A stretch of DNA of 64,000 bases, taken from positions 186,001 through 250,000 of the forward strand of contig NZ_OY759868.1 in the NCBI RefSeq assembly GCF_963662805.1, written 5' to 3'. The translations under genes and the position numbers were made by a program. The notes under the pieces are model-generated. The model was not told the DNA's origin. It saw only the letters and a list, made by a program, of their open reading frames with translations, and made no database searches. Source of the DNA: an uncultured Cohaesibacter sp. (lineage in GTDB: Bacteria > Pseudomonadota > Alphaproteobacteria > Rhizobiales > Cohaesibacteraceae). Shown here in pieces: positions 55,386-64,000 of the stretch (within the stretch, counting starts at the first letter, position 1; the number at the start of each line of letters is the position of its first letter).

Positions 55386-56357
55386 ATGGCCTCCATTCGG
55401 CAAACCCAATCGGGGAGCTTTTCTGTCCAGATTCGTCGTAAGGGTCACAAGCCTTTCAACGCCACTTTCCAAACGCTCAAGGAAGCCAATGAGTGGGTGG
55501 CAGCAAAGGAGTCTGAACTGACCGTATTCAGTAGTCAGGCAGCAGCGAACGAAACCTTTTCCAATCTTGGAATGACATACTGCAAACAGGTGCTCACAGG
55601 TAGAGCATCTCAACAAATCACTCTGGCGAGAATTGAAAAGCTAAGCGGCTACTTACCCCTCCACCTTATCGAGATCACGAGAAACCATATCAACGACTAT
55701 AGGCTGAAACGATTGGAAGAAGTCCGACCAGTTACGGTCAGGGACGAGCTTCAGCTGATCAACAGAGTTTACCGCTGGGGTTACAGAGAACTGATCATCG
55801 ATCCCAACATCTACCCGAACCCTTGCAGAAACATCCCCATCCCTTCGGGCAGCAAACCTCGGAACAAGGTCGTCACCCCCAAAGAACTGAACTCGCTAAA
55901 GACCGAGCTATCTCCTGTCATCGGAGCCGTAGTCGAAATGGCGTATGAAACAGCCATGAGGCGCAGCGAAATCACCAAACTCACCCGGAACGACCTGAAC
56001 TTGGAAGAACGAACATTGTGGGTGCTGGATGGAAAGACAGGAGACCGCATCGTTCCTCTCACAAAGAAGGCCGTAGCGTTGCTTGAGGACGCCCTACAGC
56101 GTTGCCAGAACCAGACAGGTAGATTATTCCCTGTTGCCCCTCACAGCGTCACTACAGCCATCAGGAGGGCAAGACGCAAGCTTGGATTATCCGAGGACAT
56201 CAGGCTGCACCAAATGCGTCACACGCGGATCACCGCCGTTGCCAAGAAGGGGTTCAACCAGCCTCAGATCATGATGGTCAGCGGTCACAGAGACAGCCGC
56301 AGTGTCCAACGATATACACATCTGAATGCAAAAGACGTGATCGATTTATTGGACTAA
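55386..56357 (+). CDS. int: Tyrosine integrase of the second island
   Basis: A 323-residue integrase, start at 55386 with CGGAGAATGTG upstream. SIRQTQSGSFSVQIRRKGHK is the arm-type beta domain. The catalytic set is R in YETAMRRSEITKLTR, K in DGKTGDRIVPLTK, H-x-x-R in LHQMRHTRITAVA, H in VSGHRDSRSV and Y in QRYTHLNAKD. It differs from the element's own integrase (54108) and begins 60 bases after the shared att repeat, pointing into island 2. Confidence 0.9.
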   Translation: MASIRQTQSGSFSVQIRRKGHKPFNATFQTLKEANEWVAAKESELTVFSSQAAANETFSNLGMTYCKQVLTGRASQQITLARIEKLSGYLPLHLIEITRNHINDYRLKRLEEVRPVTVRDELQLINRVYRWGYRELIIDPNIYPNPCRNIPIPSGSKPRNKVVTPKELNSLKTELSPVIGAVVEMAYETAMRRSEITKLTRNDLNLEERTLWVLDGKTGDRIVPLTKKAVALLEDALQRCQNQTGRLFPVAPHSVTTAIRRARRKLGLSEDIRLHQMRHTRITAVAKKGFNQPQIMMVSGHRDSRSVQRYTHLNAKDVIDLLD

Positions 56358-56731
56358 GAAAAACGAGAAGTCAGTTGATGAGCTGGCTTCTTCCACTTAC
56401 CAAAAGACAATGAGAATAGCGGAAATTTATCCGAGAAATTTTCGAAGACCATTAAGCTGTCAAAACTCGCTGTCGGCCGATTCCGTTCTCTAATTCCGCA
56501 AGATGCTCTGAGTTGTATTTTGTTCCTGCCGGTTCCATCGTTCTCTTCGCAGTAGGTGTATTTCCTCTGCATTGTGGCGCAAGGAAGCGTTGATGGATCA
56601 ATGTTGAAACCGCGTTTAAGATTACTTTCTCTTCGCACGGAATTGGTCGATCTCATCACCGCCATTCGTCCCGGCAGGGACATTCTTCACCCTATATCCG
56701 GGCGATCTCGTATTGCCTCAGTAATTCCCAA
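56358..56731 (-). ncRNA. Non-coding flank of the IS110 transposase; candidate bridge-RNA region
   Basis: About 370 bases separate the integrase and the transposase stop. On the minus strand this is the region directly 3' of the transposase. It has a compact hairpin (GTCCC-GGCA-GGGAC, 56668-56681) and another near 56369 (GAAGTCAG / CTGGCTTC). IS110-family elements encode a structured guide ('bridge') RNA next to the recombinase. Which flank carries it depends on the subgroup, and I could not define the element ends. The type is a hypothesis. Confidence 0.3.
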
Positions 56732-57751
56732 TCAAGCGGTTTCCCATTTAAAAGATGTTCCATCACGCCACATTCGATGAAGAATGGTGGCCAATTTTCT
56801 AGCTATTGCGACCCTGGCCTTTTTTCCACCAGATCGGCCAGCAATTTCCATGCCCCATTCCTTTAGCGAACAGGTGTGTTTAGTGCGGGTCAGCACAACA
56901 TTGGCCGCCTCGAACAAATAGCTGCGCAGCATTGCATCCCCACATTTGGATATGCGACCGGACCAATCTATTTCTCCGGATGCATACCGCCTTGGTGTCA
57001 GGCCGATATAGGCACCAACCGTCCGGGATCGTGTAAAGCGGGTTGGATCATCAATGCATGACAGATAGGCAAGCGCGGTCATGGGGCCAACGCCGGGTAC
57101 AGTCATGAAAGCCCGGGATTGCTCATTGGAGCGAGCAAGGCGTTTGATCTTGTTTTCCAGGCACAGGCGCTGCTGATCAATGGCTTCGCGAGCGGTTAGC
57201 AACGGTGATACAATATCGGCAAGTTCCGGAGCCTGTCGGACGACATCTTGTGCCCGTTTCAAAAAGACACCACCATTGGCTCGCCCAATCACGAGGCCAA
57301 AGGACTTGAACAGACCGCGTATCTGGTTCTCGATATCTCGGCGCATCTGAACCAGAAGACTGCGTGCATTCAAGAGGGAACGAATGCGGTGGCTTTCTTC
57401 GCTTTTGATCTGAACCTGGCGAAACCAGCCAGTCTGCATGATACGGGCGAGGCCCAAGGCGTCATTGCGGTCCGATTTGTTGATCTGCATCGACAGAGCA
57501 GCACTGGCATGGCGAGCATCGATGCAGATCACCGGCAGATGCCTTGCCTTCAGTTCACGCCAAAGCCAACTGGACGTTGGGCCAGATTCCAAACCGACGC
57601 GGTGAACCGATGGTGCATGCTTGTCCAGATATCCGGCGATCTCGTCAGGATCAGAGGGGACAATGCCTTCCTTGATCCGCATGCCATTCTCGTCAACGAT
57701 ACAGATAGATGTTTCTTTCAAGGATACATCCAGTCCAACATAGGTCGTCAT
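56732..57751 (-). CDS. IS110 family transposase
   Basis: A 339-residue DEDD recombinase. The N-terminal RuvC-like part is TTYVGLDVSLKETSICIVDE, GLESGPTSSWLWRELKARH and NKSDRNDALGLARIMQTGWF (the D/E/D/D acidic set). The C-terminal transposase_20 domain is FMTVPGVGPMTALAYLSCID, then TVGAYIGLTPRRYASGEIDW and the serine-containing SKCGDAMLRSYLFEAANV. Full length and uninterrupted. It lies between the island integrase and the STAND gene, so the IS entered the island later or belongs to its edge. Confidence 0.92.
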   Translation of the reverse strand: MTTYVGLDVSLKETSICIVDENGMRIKEGIVPSDPDEIAGYLDKHAPSVHRVGLESGPTSSWLWRELKARHLPVICIDARHASAALSMQINKSDRNDALGLARIMQTGWFRQVQIKSEESHRIRSLLNARSLLVQMRRDIENQIRGLFKSFGLVIGRANGGVFLKRAQDVVRQAPELADIVSPLLTAREAIDQQRLCLENKIKRLARSNEQSRAFMTVPGVGPMTALAYLSCIDDPTRFTRSRTVGAYIGLTPRRYASGEIDWSGRISKCGDAMLRSYLFEAANVVLTRTKHTCSLKEWGMEIAGRSGGKKARVAIARKLATILHRMWRDGTSFKWETA

Positions 57752-58098
57752 CGGTTCCCTCCTGTTCGATTGCCAAATTGCATTTTAGCAGGCTGCACTT
57801 GGCTGTCCGACTTGCACGAACTAGGAATTACGCCATGTTGAAAAAGTCGATGGTCATTACTTTACGTCAGGTTTTGCAGAACTTCATTCCTGTGGTCTTG
57901 AAAATCTGGATTTCAGTCTGCACCAGCGCCATTATGAGAAATCAAATTCTAGGATTTCGGTAAGCAATTTGAGTGCGGGCCTTTTTCAACGGAATCGGCC
58001 CATACCTGCCACTCACATCATTTGCAGAGGAAGTCCGTTCTTCTGCAAAGCAGATACTGACTCCATGAAGTTAGTTAGTCGTACTGCGCGAGTGAAAG
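57752..58098. other. Gap between transposase and STAND gene
   Basis: About 350 bases. It holds the 5' flank of the IS110 gene (ribosome site AGGAGGGAACCGATG region), an inverted GGGCC...GGCCC pair near 57978-57999, and the tail of the STAND gene. No gene is supported. It is the alternative location for a bridge RNA. Confidence 0.4.
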
Positions 58099-61000
58099 TC
58101 ACTCAAAACGCTGCTCGCGTTCAGCGTGTTCTTCTGCCTCTTTTTGCCTCTCAACTCGAATTGATTGCTCGATCTGCCGTAACTTGCCCTCGACCAAGCA
58201 TTTTACCGCTTTCGACGGATATTCCGCCAAAGCCGCAAAAGCTCGGGCTCTGGTCTCCAAAATATTCGACAAAGAACCGGACCATCCAGATGGCCAGGTG
58301 CGTGAAAAAATTACCTCGACAATCTTTGTTTTATCTTCGGCAGCATCCAAAATCGCCAACATGTGACCACTTAGCTTGACCTTGCTGGGGTTTTCCATTG
58401 GGATGCCCGAACCGTCTGTGGTAGTGTAAGGGCTTATCGCACCAGCAATTTTCAAGATCTTTTCCTGATCCTGCTCACACCATGAAATCAAACGGCTAGT
58501 TGGGACTTCATCTAACGGCAACTTATTCGAATGATATGAGCGATCCCGGAACAACATAGCATTAAGCAATTTCTCCCGCTCGCCTCCAATGAAGATTTTA
58601 TCGAGCAAAACTTCCGGAAAGTTTTTCGCCAAAGGAGAAATAAGATCATATAGTTCAAAACTGTAAAGTCTGAAACTCTCGATACCTTCTAATAGCAGGT
58701 CAACGATCTGAGCAATTTCTGAAATTGGCGCGCTCTGCCCGAGACAAAAATCACAAACACGGTCAAAGCCATGAGATCGTAAAGACCGGATTTCATCCTT
58801 CTGCATTCCTACGAGTATTTTAATTGCACTTCTACCAGATGACAGAAGCCTCTCACTAGGAATGTATGTGCTCTCTTTATCAATAAAGAAGCGCATTTCC
58901 AATATTTGAAACACAGCTGAGAGGCCATTTGGCAGTTGTGCGATTGCGTCAATCAGTACTGCCAACTCATTATCATCGATGGCTTCGTGAGCACACCCAA
59001 GGCTGAGTTGTGAGAATCTCCAGCCATCCAACGCACCCTCGCAAGCGAGATTTATGAGTTGCTTGATTCCCCATGGTTCGATTGGAGTTGAACATAATAA
59101 GTACACAAAATGTTCTTTGAGCTTCGGTTCTTCTAGAATCCGCTCTTGCATCTCCCTTGCCAGATGTGGACTGTCTCGATGAACCTCATTGATAAAACCA
59201 CTTAAAAGCGTCGGGTTGACTTGATCTAACGTGAGCTTCTCGACAAAGCCGACAAGCATCTCAAAAGTTTCGGCTTTATCTTGACTGCCTCGTGCAAGAC
59301 CTCGCCCAAAGGTCCATATCCCATCAAAATTGTTATCCCAAAGCTTGTCTCCGAGCCGCTCAACGTATGTCACATCGCTGCATGCAAGCTCTCCAAGCTT
59401 AAAGATCTTTTCATTGATGCTTTCCACCTTTTCGGAATATCTGCCGCCCTTGCATTCGGAGTGTTCCCACTTGTTGGCAAGAACATAGGCTTCCATCTCG
59501 GAGTATGGATCGCTCGGCGCAGCGTAGGCTTCGAGAGCCTTGAGGCGATCAAGTAACTCTGGATCGTGGCTTTTCTCATCGAAATGAATTGTGTTCTTAA
59601 TTGAGATCCAAAGGCTTGGCCAAACACCACCTTTGGCATGTTTTCGAACAATATCCTCCAGCGTGTCGAAGCATCCGGCAAATGACCAAAGACTTCTGAA
59701 GTTCGTAGAGATTACCTGTCGTGCGGTTTCGACTTGAGAAGCGTCATTTGATCTCAATGCATCGCTCAAGATGGCGATATAACCATTATACCAACTGAGT
59801 TGATCATCACGTGTCGATGGCTGCCATCCGGAACTTCTCTTTCTCGCGCCAAAGCCAAAAGTCCCAAATGATATCCAGTGCGAAGTTTCTAAGGCCGAAT
59901 TCAAGAGTTTAACGGCGATTTCAATATGCCTCGGATTGGATGAATGAAACAATCTAGCCACGAAAGCCTGACGCCGCGCTGGGACAGCTTCTGTTCCCGA
60001 TAAATACAACGAGAATAAGTGTGCCATCTGGTCCACAATGCTGTTGTTGTTTTCTCTTGCGGCTTCGGTTTCTGCAAACTGCAATATCAAGGAGATAGCC
60101 CTATCAAATAGGCAATCTTCATATGCGAGATGACACAGAATACTTACGATCTTTGCGAAACTTTGATTGTCTCTCGATGCAAAATTTGGCTGCGCCGCGG
60201 CTTGTTCTAAAGCGGAGAGAACTGTCTCTGGAAAAACCGGCGCTATGTATCCTAAGCAAACCAAATGCTCAGGTGAACACGCTGAGACATCATGCAAAGG
60301 TGCATCCGGTGCAATCCAACTATCAGCCAGATCTTTGGCAGCAGCGCAGTCGTGCAAATACCCAATCCGGTGCGCACAAGATTTGAATATACGCTCGTTC
60401 TCTGGGATGAAAAGCTGTGCATTGATTTGTGAAATCGTCAAGTTTTCAAGCGCACGGCGCGCTAGTCTGTTAGCGAGCGCATGGGGGAGAACAGCCCTCC
60501 AGTTGCCACGTTTCTGCTCGATCTGCCTTCGCAGCAACTCTGCCTGATGACGGTACAGCTCTCTTCTGTCAATATTGGCAATACGTCCAAGTGTAGATAG
60601 CTCATCGTTGAACTCAGCGTCCGAAATGTTGAATGAATAGACGAGAGACAATACTTCTGCACTTTCCAAAAGGCTATCACTTGCCCCTTTGCGTTGGCTG
60701 AACAGCCTTTGGAAAAGTTGTTGATCAGAAAAATTTGAAAGAGTTTCGTCGGCTTTAACTCTGCTTGCAAGTGCTAAGGCTACCCGAGCATTTCCACCAG
60801 AGAATTCAGAGATTTTGTCGGAATTAACACGCCCAAGATCGGGAAAGCGTCGCTGAACCAGTTTAGAAACGGTGTCTTCACTCGCGGGCTCCAGACGGAT
60901 CACCTCTGTTTCCTCGGGTCGATCATCCGAGATATCATATTCAATAGTTAAAAGGCGCAACTTGGTGCCGCTGGTAGCTATCTTTTTTTGCAGGCTTCGG

Positions 61001-61926
61001 TGCACGTCTGGCGGGCAATTGTCGAGAATAAGGTAAGCAGCAGCGTCGATTTTGATGAGGAACTCGACTAGTTCCGAGGCTGATGGTTGAAGATCGTCAC
61101 CGAGATCTGCGTATATCGCGTTTGCATGCGGTAGTGGAGCGTCACCAACATCTTTTTCAAATAAAGCTTGAGCAAACCGAGATTTTCCAACACCCGAGAG
61201 GCCTGTTATGCGAACCACGCCCCCAATAGGTTGAAGCTTATCCCTAACAAGCTTAATGCCTTCTAGTAATGAGATCGGTGCTCCATCATGTGCATCTTCT
61301 GGGAAGACGCATGCATGATCGTCAGCAAGAAGCTCATCATTTATGGATAACGGAGTAGCGGCCCAACGACCATGTGGTTGCCAGCCTGAAAAAGGTTTGC
61401 CCAGTTTATGGCGAACCCACAGAGAAACTCCTGGATGCTTCCTCAACCAAGAGGCAATCCGATCCCTACCGTAGAAGTCCAGCTTCAGATCATCTTTCTC
61501 TTTAAGTGAGCTGACAGCCTCCTTCATGCCTTTCAAGCGATTTTGTAGCATCATATCTGAGCAGTCGTCCTTGCCACTGACAATGATGTAGGCGCCTTTT
61601 TTCTTGGCTAGTTCGGCGATGACTGGTTTGAGAGTTCCTTTATCAAGCATCTCATTGGTGCATGCGGCCTTACCCATCGAGTTTTTCTTAACTTGAATAC
61701 CGGTACAAGGCCTCGGAACGAAGTCAGGCCTTTTAAGGCCATCTGACACATTCACACTTACGTCAAGTCCGCCGTCGGCGGCTTCTTGTGCTCCACCCCA
61801 CAACACACCAGAGATTGGGAGGTCTTGCTGCAATATCTCCGCCTCACAGAGCCTACCAACAAGCTCTCGTAGATCACCGTCTGCTAAATCCGAAATATCT
61901 GAAGCTGAGAGATCGAAATAGTTCAT
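58099..61926 (-). CDS. Nuclease-STAND NTPase, AVAST-like defence protein
   Basis: A 1275-residue protein. Residues 1-175 look like a PD-(D/E)XK nuclease: GVLWGGAQEAADGGLDVSVN, then the GIQVKKNSMGKAA strand with Q-x-K near 78-80. A STAND NTPase follows: P-loop RITGLSGVGKSRFAQALFEK near 242-249, Walker B AYLILDNCPPD near 297-306, and winged-helix region ISEFSGGNARVALALASRVK. The remaining 800 residues are helical repeats with low conservation, as expected for a sensor that binds a phage protein. The layout (effector nuclease, STAND, large C-terminal sensor) is that of Avs proteins. The exact subtype cannot be assigned. It stands alone, with the start at an ATG at 61926. Confidence 0.82.
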   Translation of the reverse strand: MNYFDLSASDISDLADGDLRELVGRLCEAEILQQDLPISGVLWGGAQEAADGGLDVSVNVSDGLKRPDFVPRPCTGIQVKKNSMGKAACTNEMLDKGTLKPVIAELAKKKGAYIIVSGKDDCSDMMLQNRLKGMKEAVSSLKEKDDLKLDFYGRDRIASWLRKHPGVSLWVRHKLGKPFSGWQPHGRWAATPLSINDELLADDHACVFPEDAHDGAPISLLEGIKLVRDKLQPIGGVVRITGLSGVGKSRFAQALFEKDVGDAPLPHANAIYADLGDDLQPSASELVEFLIKIDAAAYLILDNCPPDVHRSLQKKIATSGTKLRLLTIEYDISDDRPEETEVIRLEPASEDTVSKLVQRRFPDLGRVNSDKISEFSGGNARVALALASRVKADETLSNFSDQQLFQRLFSQRKGASDSLLESAEVLSLVYSFNISDAEFNDELSTLGRIANIDRRELYRHQAELLRRQIEQKRGNWRAVLPHALANRLARRALENLTISQINAQLFIPENERIFKSCAHRIGYLHDCAAAKDLADSWIAPDAPLHDVSACSPEHLVCLGYIAPVFPETVLSALEQAAAQPNFASRDNQSFAKIVSILCHLAYEDCLFDRAISLILQFAETEAARENNNSIVDQMAHLFSLYLSGTEAVPARRQAFVARLFHSSNPRHIEIAVKLLNSALETSHWISFGTFGFGARKRSSGWQPSTRDDQLSWYNGYIAILSDALRSNDASQVETARQVISTNFRSLWSFAGCFDTLEDIVRKHAKGGVWPSLWISIKNTIHFDEKSHDPELLDRLKALEAYAAPSDPYSEMEAYVLANKWEHSECKGGRYSEKVESINEKIFKLGELACSDVTYVERLGDKLWDNNFDGIWTFGRGLARGSQDKAETFEMLVGFVEKLTLDQVNPTLLSGFINEVHRDSPHLAREMQERILEEPKLKEHFVYLLCSTPIEPWGIKQLINLACEGALDGWRFSQLSLGCAHEAIDDNELAVLIDAIAQLPNGLSAVFQILEMRFFIDKESTYIPSERLLSSGRSAIKILVGMQKDEIRSLRSHGFDRVCDFCLGQSAPISEIAQIVDLLLEGIESFRLYSFELYDLISPLAKNFPEVLLDKIFIGGEREKLLNAMLFRDRSYHSNKLPLDEVPTSRLISWCEQDQEKILKIAGAISPYTTTDGSGIPMENPSKVKLSGHMLAILDAAEDKTKIVEVIFSRTWPSGWSGSLSNILETRARAFAALAEYPSKAVKCLVEGKLRQIEQSIRVERQKEAEEHAEREQRFE

Positions 61927-62456
61927 TTGGATATCATGGCCCTTAATACACTTGTGGCAATTTGTTGCCCTTGTGCCGCCCTGAATTCACGCACCCGTAA
62001 TGGTAGCAGGAATCAGCATCCTTCTATCCAAATATAGCGAAGCTAAAATCGACAACGCAAGGTAGTCGACACATGCTGTAGTGGATTTTCTGGCTCAGGA
62101 GATCGAAATGAACCTTTACTCTCGTGACGCCCTTGGAAGTCAGCTTTGCTGAATATCTGCCGTTAAAGCCAAATGCAATGAGCGACCACTTTCCGCCCAA
62201 CAATGGGCTCACCCCAATCGAATTGGTAACCCAACCCAAACAAGATCAAAACTGGAACAGAACCAACTTGTAAGCGGGCGCATAAAAGGGGGTACGTCAA
62301 TTATAGCGGTAGAGTTTTTGAGGTCAGGTGAGAAATAAACTCTAAACCAACCTTCTACCAAACGAAAAAATATATAGAATATCTAATAATAGTAACGAAT
62401 AAAAAAATATTTTCCACCCAAAAAATATAAAAAATAAGTCTTAGTTATGATTATAA
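61927..62456. other. AT-rich intergenic region
   Basis: About 530 bases. The right half is strongly AT-rich (62340-62460, mostly A/T runs), matching the low-GC gene next to it. It separates two minus-strand genes and presumably includes the STAND gene promoter and the 3' end of the polymerase-like gene. No gene or strong repeat is supported. Confidence 0.5.
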
Positions 62457-64000
62457 TTATAAAGATAGAGCAGACTCTCTCTTATTCAGTTCATATCTAT
62501 TTGATTTGTAGAAATTGTAATTCTTATTCTTTCCCAAGATACCACATTCCAAATCCATATATCCTTCATCAATTAAATCTGAACAACCTAATTTAAAGTA
62601 TTCGAAAAAATTTATCTTATTCTCGGTTTCATAAGTGATTGCTCGGCCTCTCTCTTTCCTTCTGTCAAGCGATACCCCTAACACTCGACTAAACGCAGTA
62701 TGCATCATTGCTTCAAGTTCCTTCTCCCAGCCCCACTTAACTATGTAGCTATCATGTACCGTGAGAACTGGAACACTATATTCAGTAAAGGTCTCAATGA
62801 TGATTTCAGTTATCTTGGCATCTAGATTCATGAGAGTAATGCCTATATCACTTCCAAAGTGATGGGCAATTTCTGGATGCTTGGCCTTAAGCAGTTTGTA
62901 AATCTGCTCAAGGTTGGCGTTCGTATACCGCTTTTGGTGAGATCCCATTTCAGCGGCTCGCCTAAAGGCTTTATATGCATTGCTCACCGAACTAGCGTTG
63001 ATCAGCATCAGCATCAGCAGCTTTACATCTTTGCGTGCAGTCCCTGTCTCCTGAAACTGCAGAACCTCGATTTCGTAGGGGTCCCCGCGATCCAAAGACC
63101 AATATTCAATCCCTTCTAGCGCATACAGCATAACGATATGCAGCCCCTTATAATCCAGCTCTGAAGTAGGCCGATCATTTATAAAAATCTGCTTTCGAAG
63201 CTCTTTTGAGCATTGCATCCACCAAGCCCCATAGAAACGCCCGCCATAATCAAAAGATGATCGATTGAAAGTCCGATGAACATATTTGTTCAGATGGGTA
63301 ATACAGACCCTTTGGTGACCAGTTCCCCATGCTTCTTCCAAACTCGGGATATCAATAAACGTATCAGCCAAAAGCCCATTGTAGCGTTTGAGAATCTCTC
63401 TCATGCGTGAAGTATCTTTAGTGTCCTCGTATTCTACCAAGTTTCTCCTTTTTGAGATCTTGGTCTTTTCCAAGCCATCTTTGACAACCTTTAGTTCGCG
63501 GACATCAGTATTGGACAGAATTATTAGCTCACGATCCTCAGGAAAGCGCACATGATATAGCTCTAGTCGGATCAATCGAAATAACTCAATCAACGGCTCA
63601 GTTGCTCTAATTCTAGTAAGTTTGCCAATACGGGTATCCCGATCATGAAAACCGCCTTTGAGACAGATAAGCCCAACACTATACAAAGTTTTTACGACTT
63701 GAATTGTCTTCTTAGAGATGTGCAGTGCATTGTACCGGCTCTTGGCGTGATAGTCGTTGTTGTTGAGCGACACCGCTAGAAACTGGTCAGGATGCTCAAT
63801 CCAACACACGTACAAATCAAGCAAAATAACCTTTAAGTGCTTTTTCGCGATGTCCGCCTTGCGGTCCTTGAAAAACCGATCATAGAGAAACTGAACGAGT
63901 TCGCCTATCTCCTTATAGGTCGACCACTTTTGGACGTCCAACGAACGAAAATTTTCAAAATCAAGACAATCCCAATCACTTTCTTTGGCGCATGAAGGAC
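62457..64000 (-). CDS. Family-A-polymerase/T7-RNAP-like palm-domain protein, 5' end off window
   Basis: The frame is open to base 64000 with no ATG, so the start lies beyond the window; an internal TTG at 63941 is not needed. About 514 residues are visible. Counting from that TTG: FDYGGRFYGAWWMQCSKELR at 230-249; a motif-A-like SELDYKGLHIVMLYALEG at 260-277 with a conserved Asp; a motif-B-like TARKDVKLLMLMLINASSV at 301-319 (R-x3-K); and a motif-C-like PVLTVHDSYIVKWGW at 391-405. The HD-S matches single-subunit RNA polymerases (HDSF) and HD-E of DNA polymerase I. The N-terminal half is a helical domain without 3'-5' exonuclease motifs. The GC content is low. Function in the island is unknown. 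Confidence 0.7.
   Translation of the reverse strand, partial: PSCAKESDWDCLDFENFRSLDVQKWSTYKEIGELVQFLYDRFFKDRKADIAKKHLKVILLDLYVCWIEHPDQFLAVSLNNNDYHAKSRYNALHISKKTIQVVKTLYSVGLICLKGGFHDRDTRIGKLTRIRATEPLIELFRLIRLELYHVRFPEDRELIILSNTDVRELKVVKDGLEKTKISKRRNLVEYEDTKDTSRMREILKRYNGLLADTFIDIPSLEEAWGTGHQRVCITHLNKYVHRTFNRSSFDYGGRFYGAWWMQCSKELRKQIFINDRPTSELDYKGLHIVMLYALEGIEYWSLDRGDPYEIEVLQFQETGTARKDVKLLMLMLINASSVSNAYKAFRRAAEMGSHQKRYTNANLEQIYKLLKAKHPEIAHHFGSDIGITLMNLDAKITEIIIETFTEYSVPVLTVHDSYIVKWGWEKELEAMMHTAFSRVLGVSLDRRKERGRAITYETENKINFFEYFKLGCSDLIDEGYMDLECGILGKNKNYNFYKSNRYELNKRESALSL

Larger units (their letters stand above)
55274..64000. mobile_element. Second genomic island at tRNA-Val, left part
   Basis: It starts at the shared att repeat. 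It contains its own tyrosine integrase, an IS110 transposase, a nuclease-STAND defence-type protein and a polymerase-like protein. The GC content falls towards 40-45% at the right. Its right end and the intact tRNA are not in the window. Confidence 0.75.

Noticed and set aside
62024..62239. 71-residue open frame between the STAND and polymerase-like genes
   Set aside because: No ribosome site and no protein-like pattern.

Overview
The window looks like chromosomal DNA of a marine or host-associated alphaproteobacterium, probably Hyphomicrobiales or a close relative. The evidence is the high-GC coding style, the density of ABC, TRAP and TTT solute-uptake operons each with its own LacI, ROK or AraC regulator, and alphaproteobacterial-type transporters and sugar-acid enzymes. 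I cannot name a species. There is no rRNA gene, no complete tRNA gene and no CRISPR array.

Region 1 (1-32.3 kb) is core or accessory metabolism. (a) 1-3113: start of a sugar ABC operon (binding protein, permease) divergent from a LacI regulator, with two matching operator-like sites between them. (b) 9592 down to 3120 on the minus strand: one long operon of ABC ATPase, AfuA/FbpA-like binding protein, fused permease (frameshifted), beta-CASP-type metallo-beta-lactamase, dual-specificity phosphatase and LacI regulator; it probably imports and processes a phosphorylated compound. (c) 9721-17534: a LacI regulator divergent from a TRAP transporter, IlvD/Edd dehydratase, KDG kinase and KDPG aldolase, i.e. 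a complete aldonate-to-pyruvate route, closed by a strong terminator. (d) 17.6-23.5 kb: a decayed kinase, an EamA exporter, an IS3 remnant, a LURP-one-like membrane protein, a 2H phosphoesterase-like protein and a Na/Pi symporter. (e) 23549-28690: a second spermidine/iron-type ABC operon divergent from a ROK regulator. (f) 28735-32294: a three-gene operon of coiled-coil and membrane proteins of unknown function.

Region 2 (32.9-40.5 kb) is an amino-acid-type catabolic and uptake cluster: ornithine cyclodeaminase-like enzyme, RidA, FAD-dependent oxidoreductase, TctC, TctB, TctA and an AraC regulator. Nearly every gene carries single-base indels, mostly in short homopolymers. The same pattern continues into the neighbouring mobile element up to about 45.4 kb, which suggests sequencing error at least as much as gene decay.

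Region 3 (40.577-55.326 kb) is an integrative mobilizable element of 14.7 kb. It is bounded by two 53-bp direct copies of the 3' end of a tRNA-Val(GAC) gene. It carries HipBA, two unknown proteins, a three-gene DUF262 / DUF3696-AAA / unknown operon that looks like an anti-phage system, a membrane protein, a MobV-type relaxase with a candidate oriT, an AlpA-like excisionase and a tyrosine integrase.

Region 4 (55.3-64 kb) is the left end of a second island inserted in tandem at the same tRNA. Its own integrase starts 60 bases after the shared repeat. It is followed by an IS110-family transposase, a 1275-residue nuclease-STAND NTPase resembling AVAST defence proteins, and an AT-rich gene with motifs of a family-A DNA polymerase / T7-like RNA polymerase palm. 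The intact tRNA-Val should lie beyond 64 kb. The last two genes and the DUF262 operon are the best candidates for new biology here.
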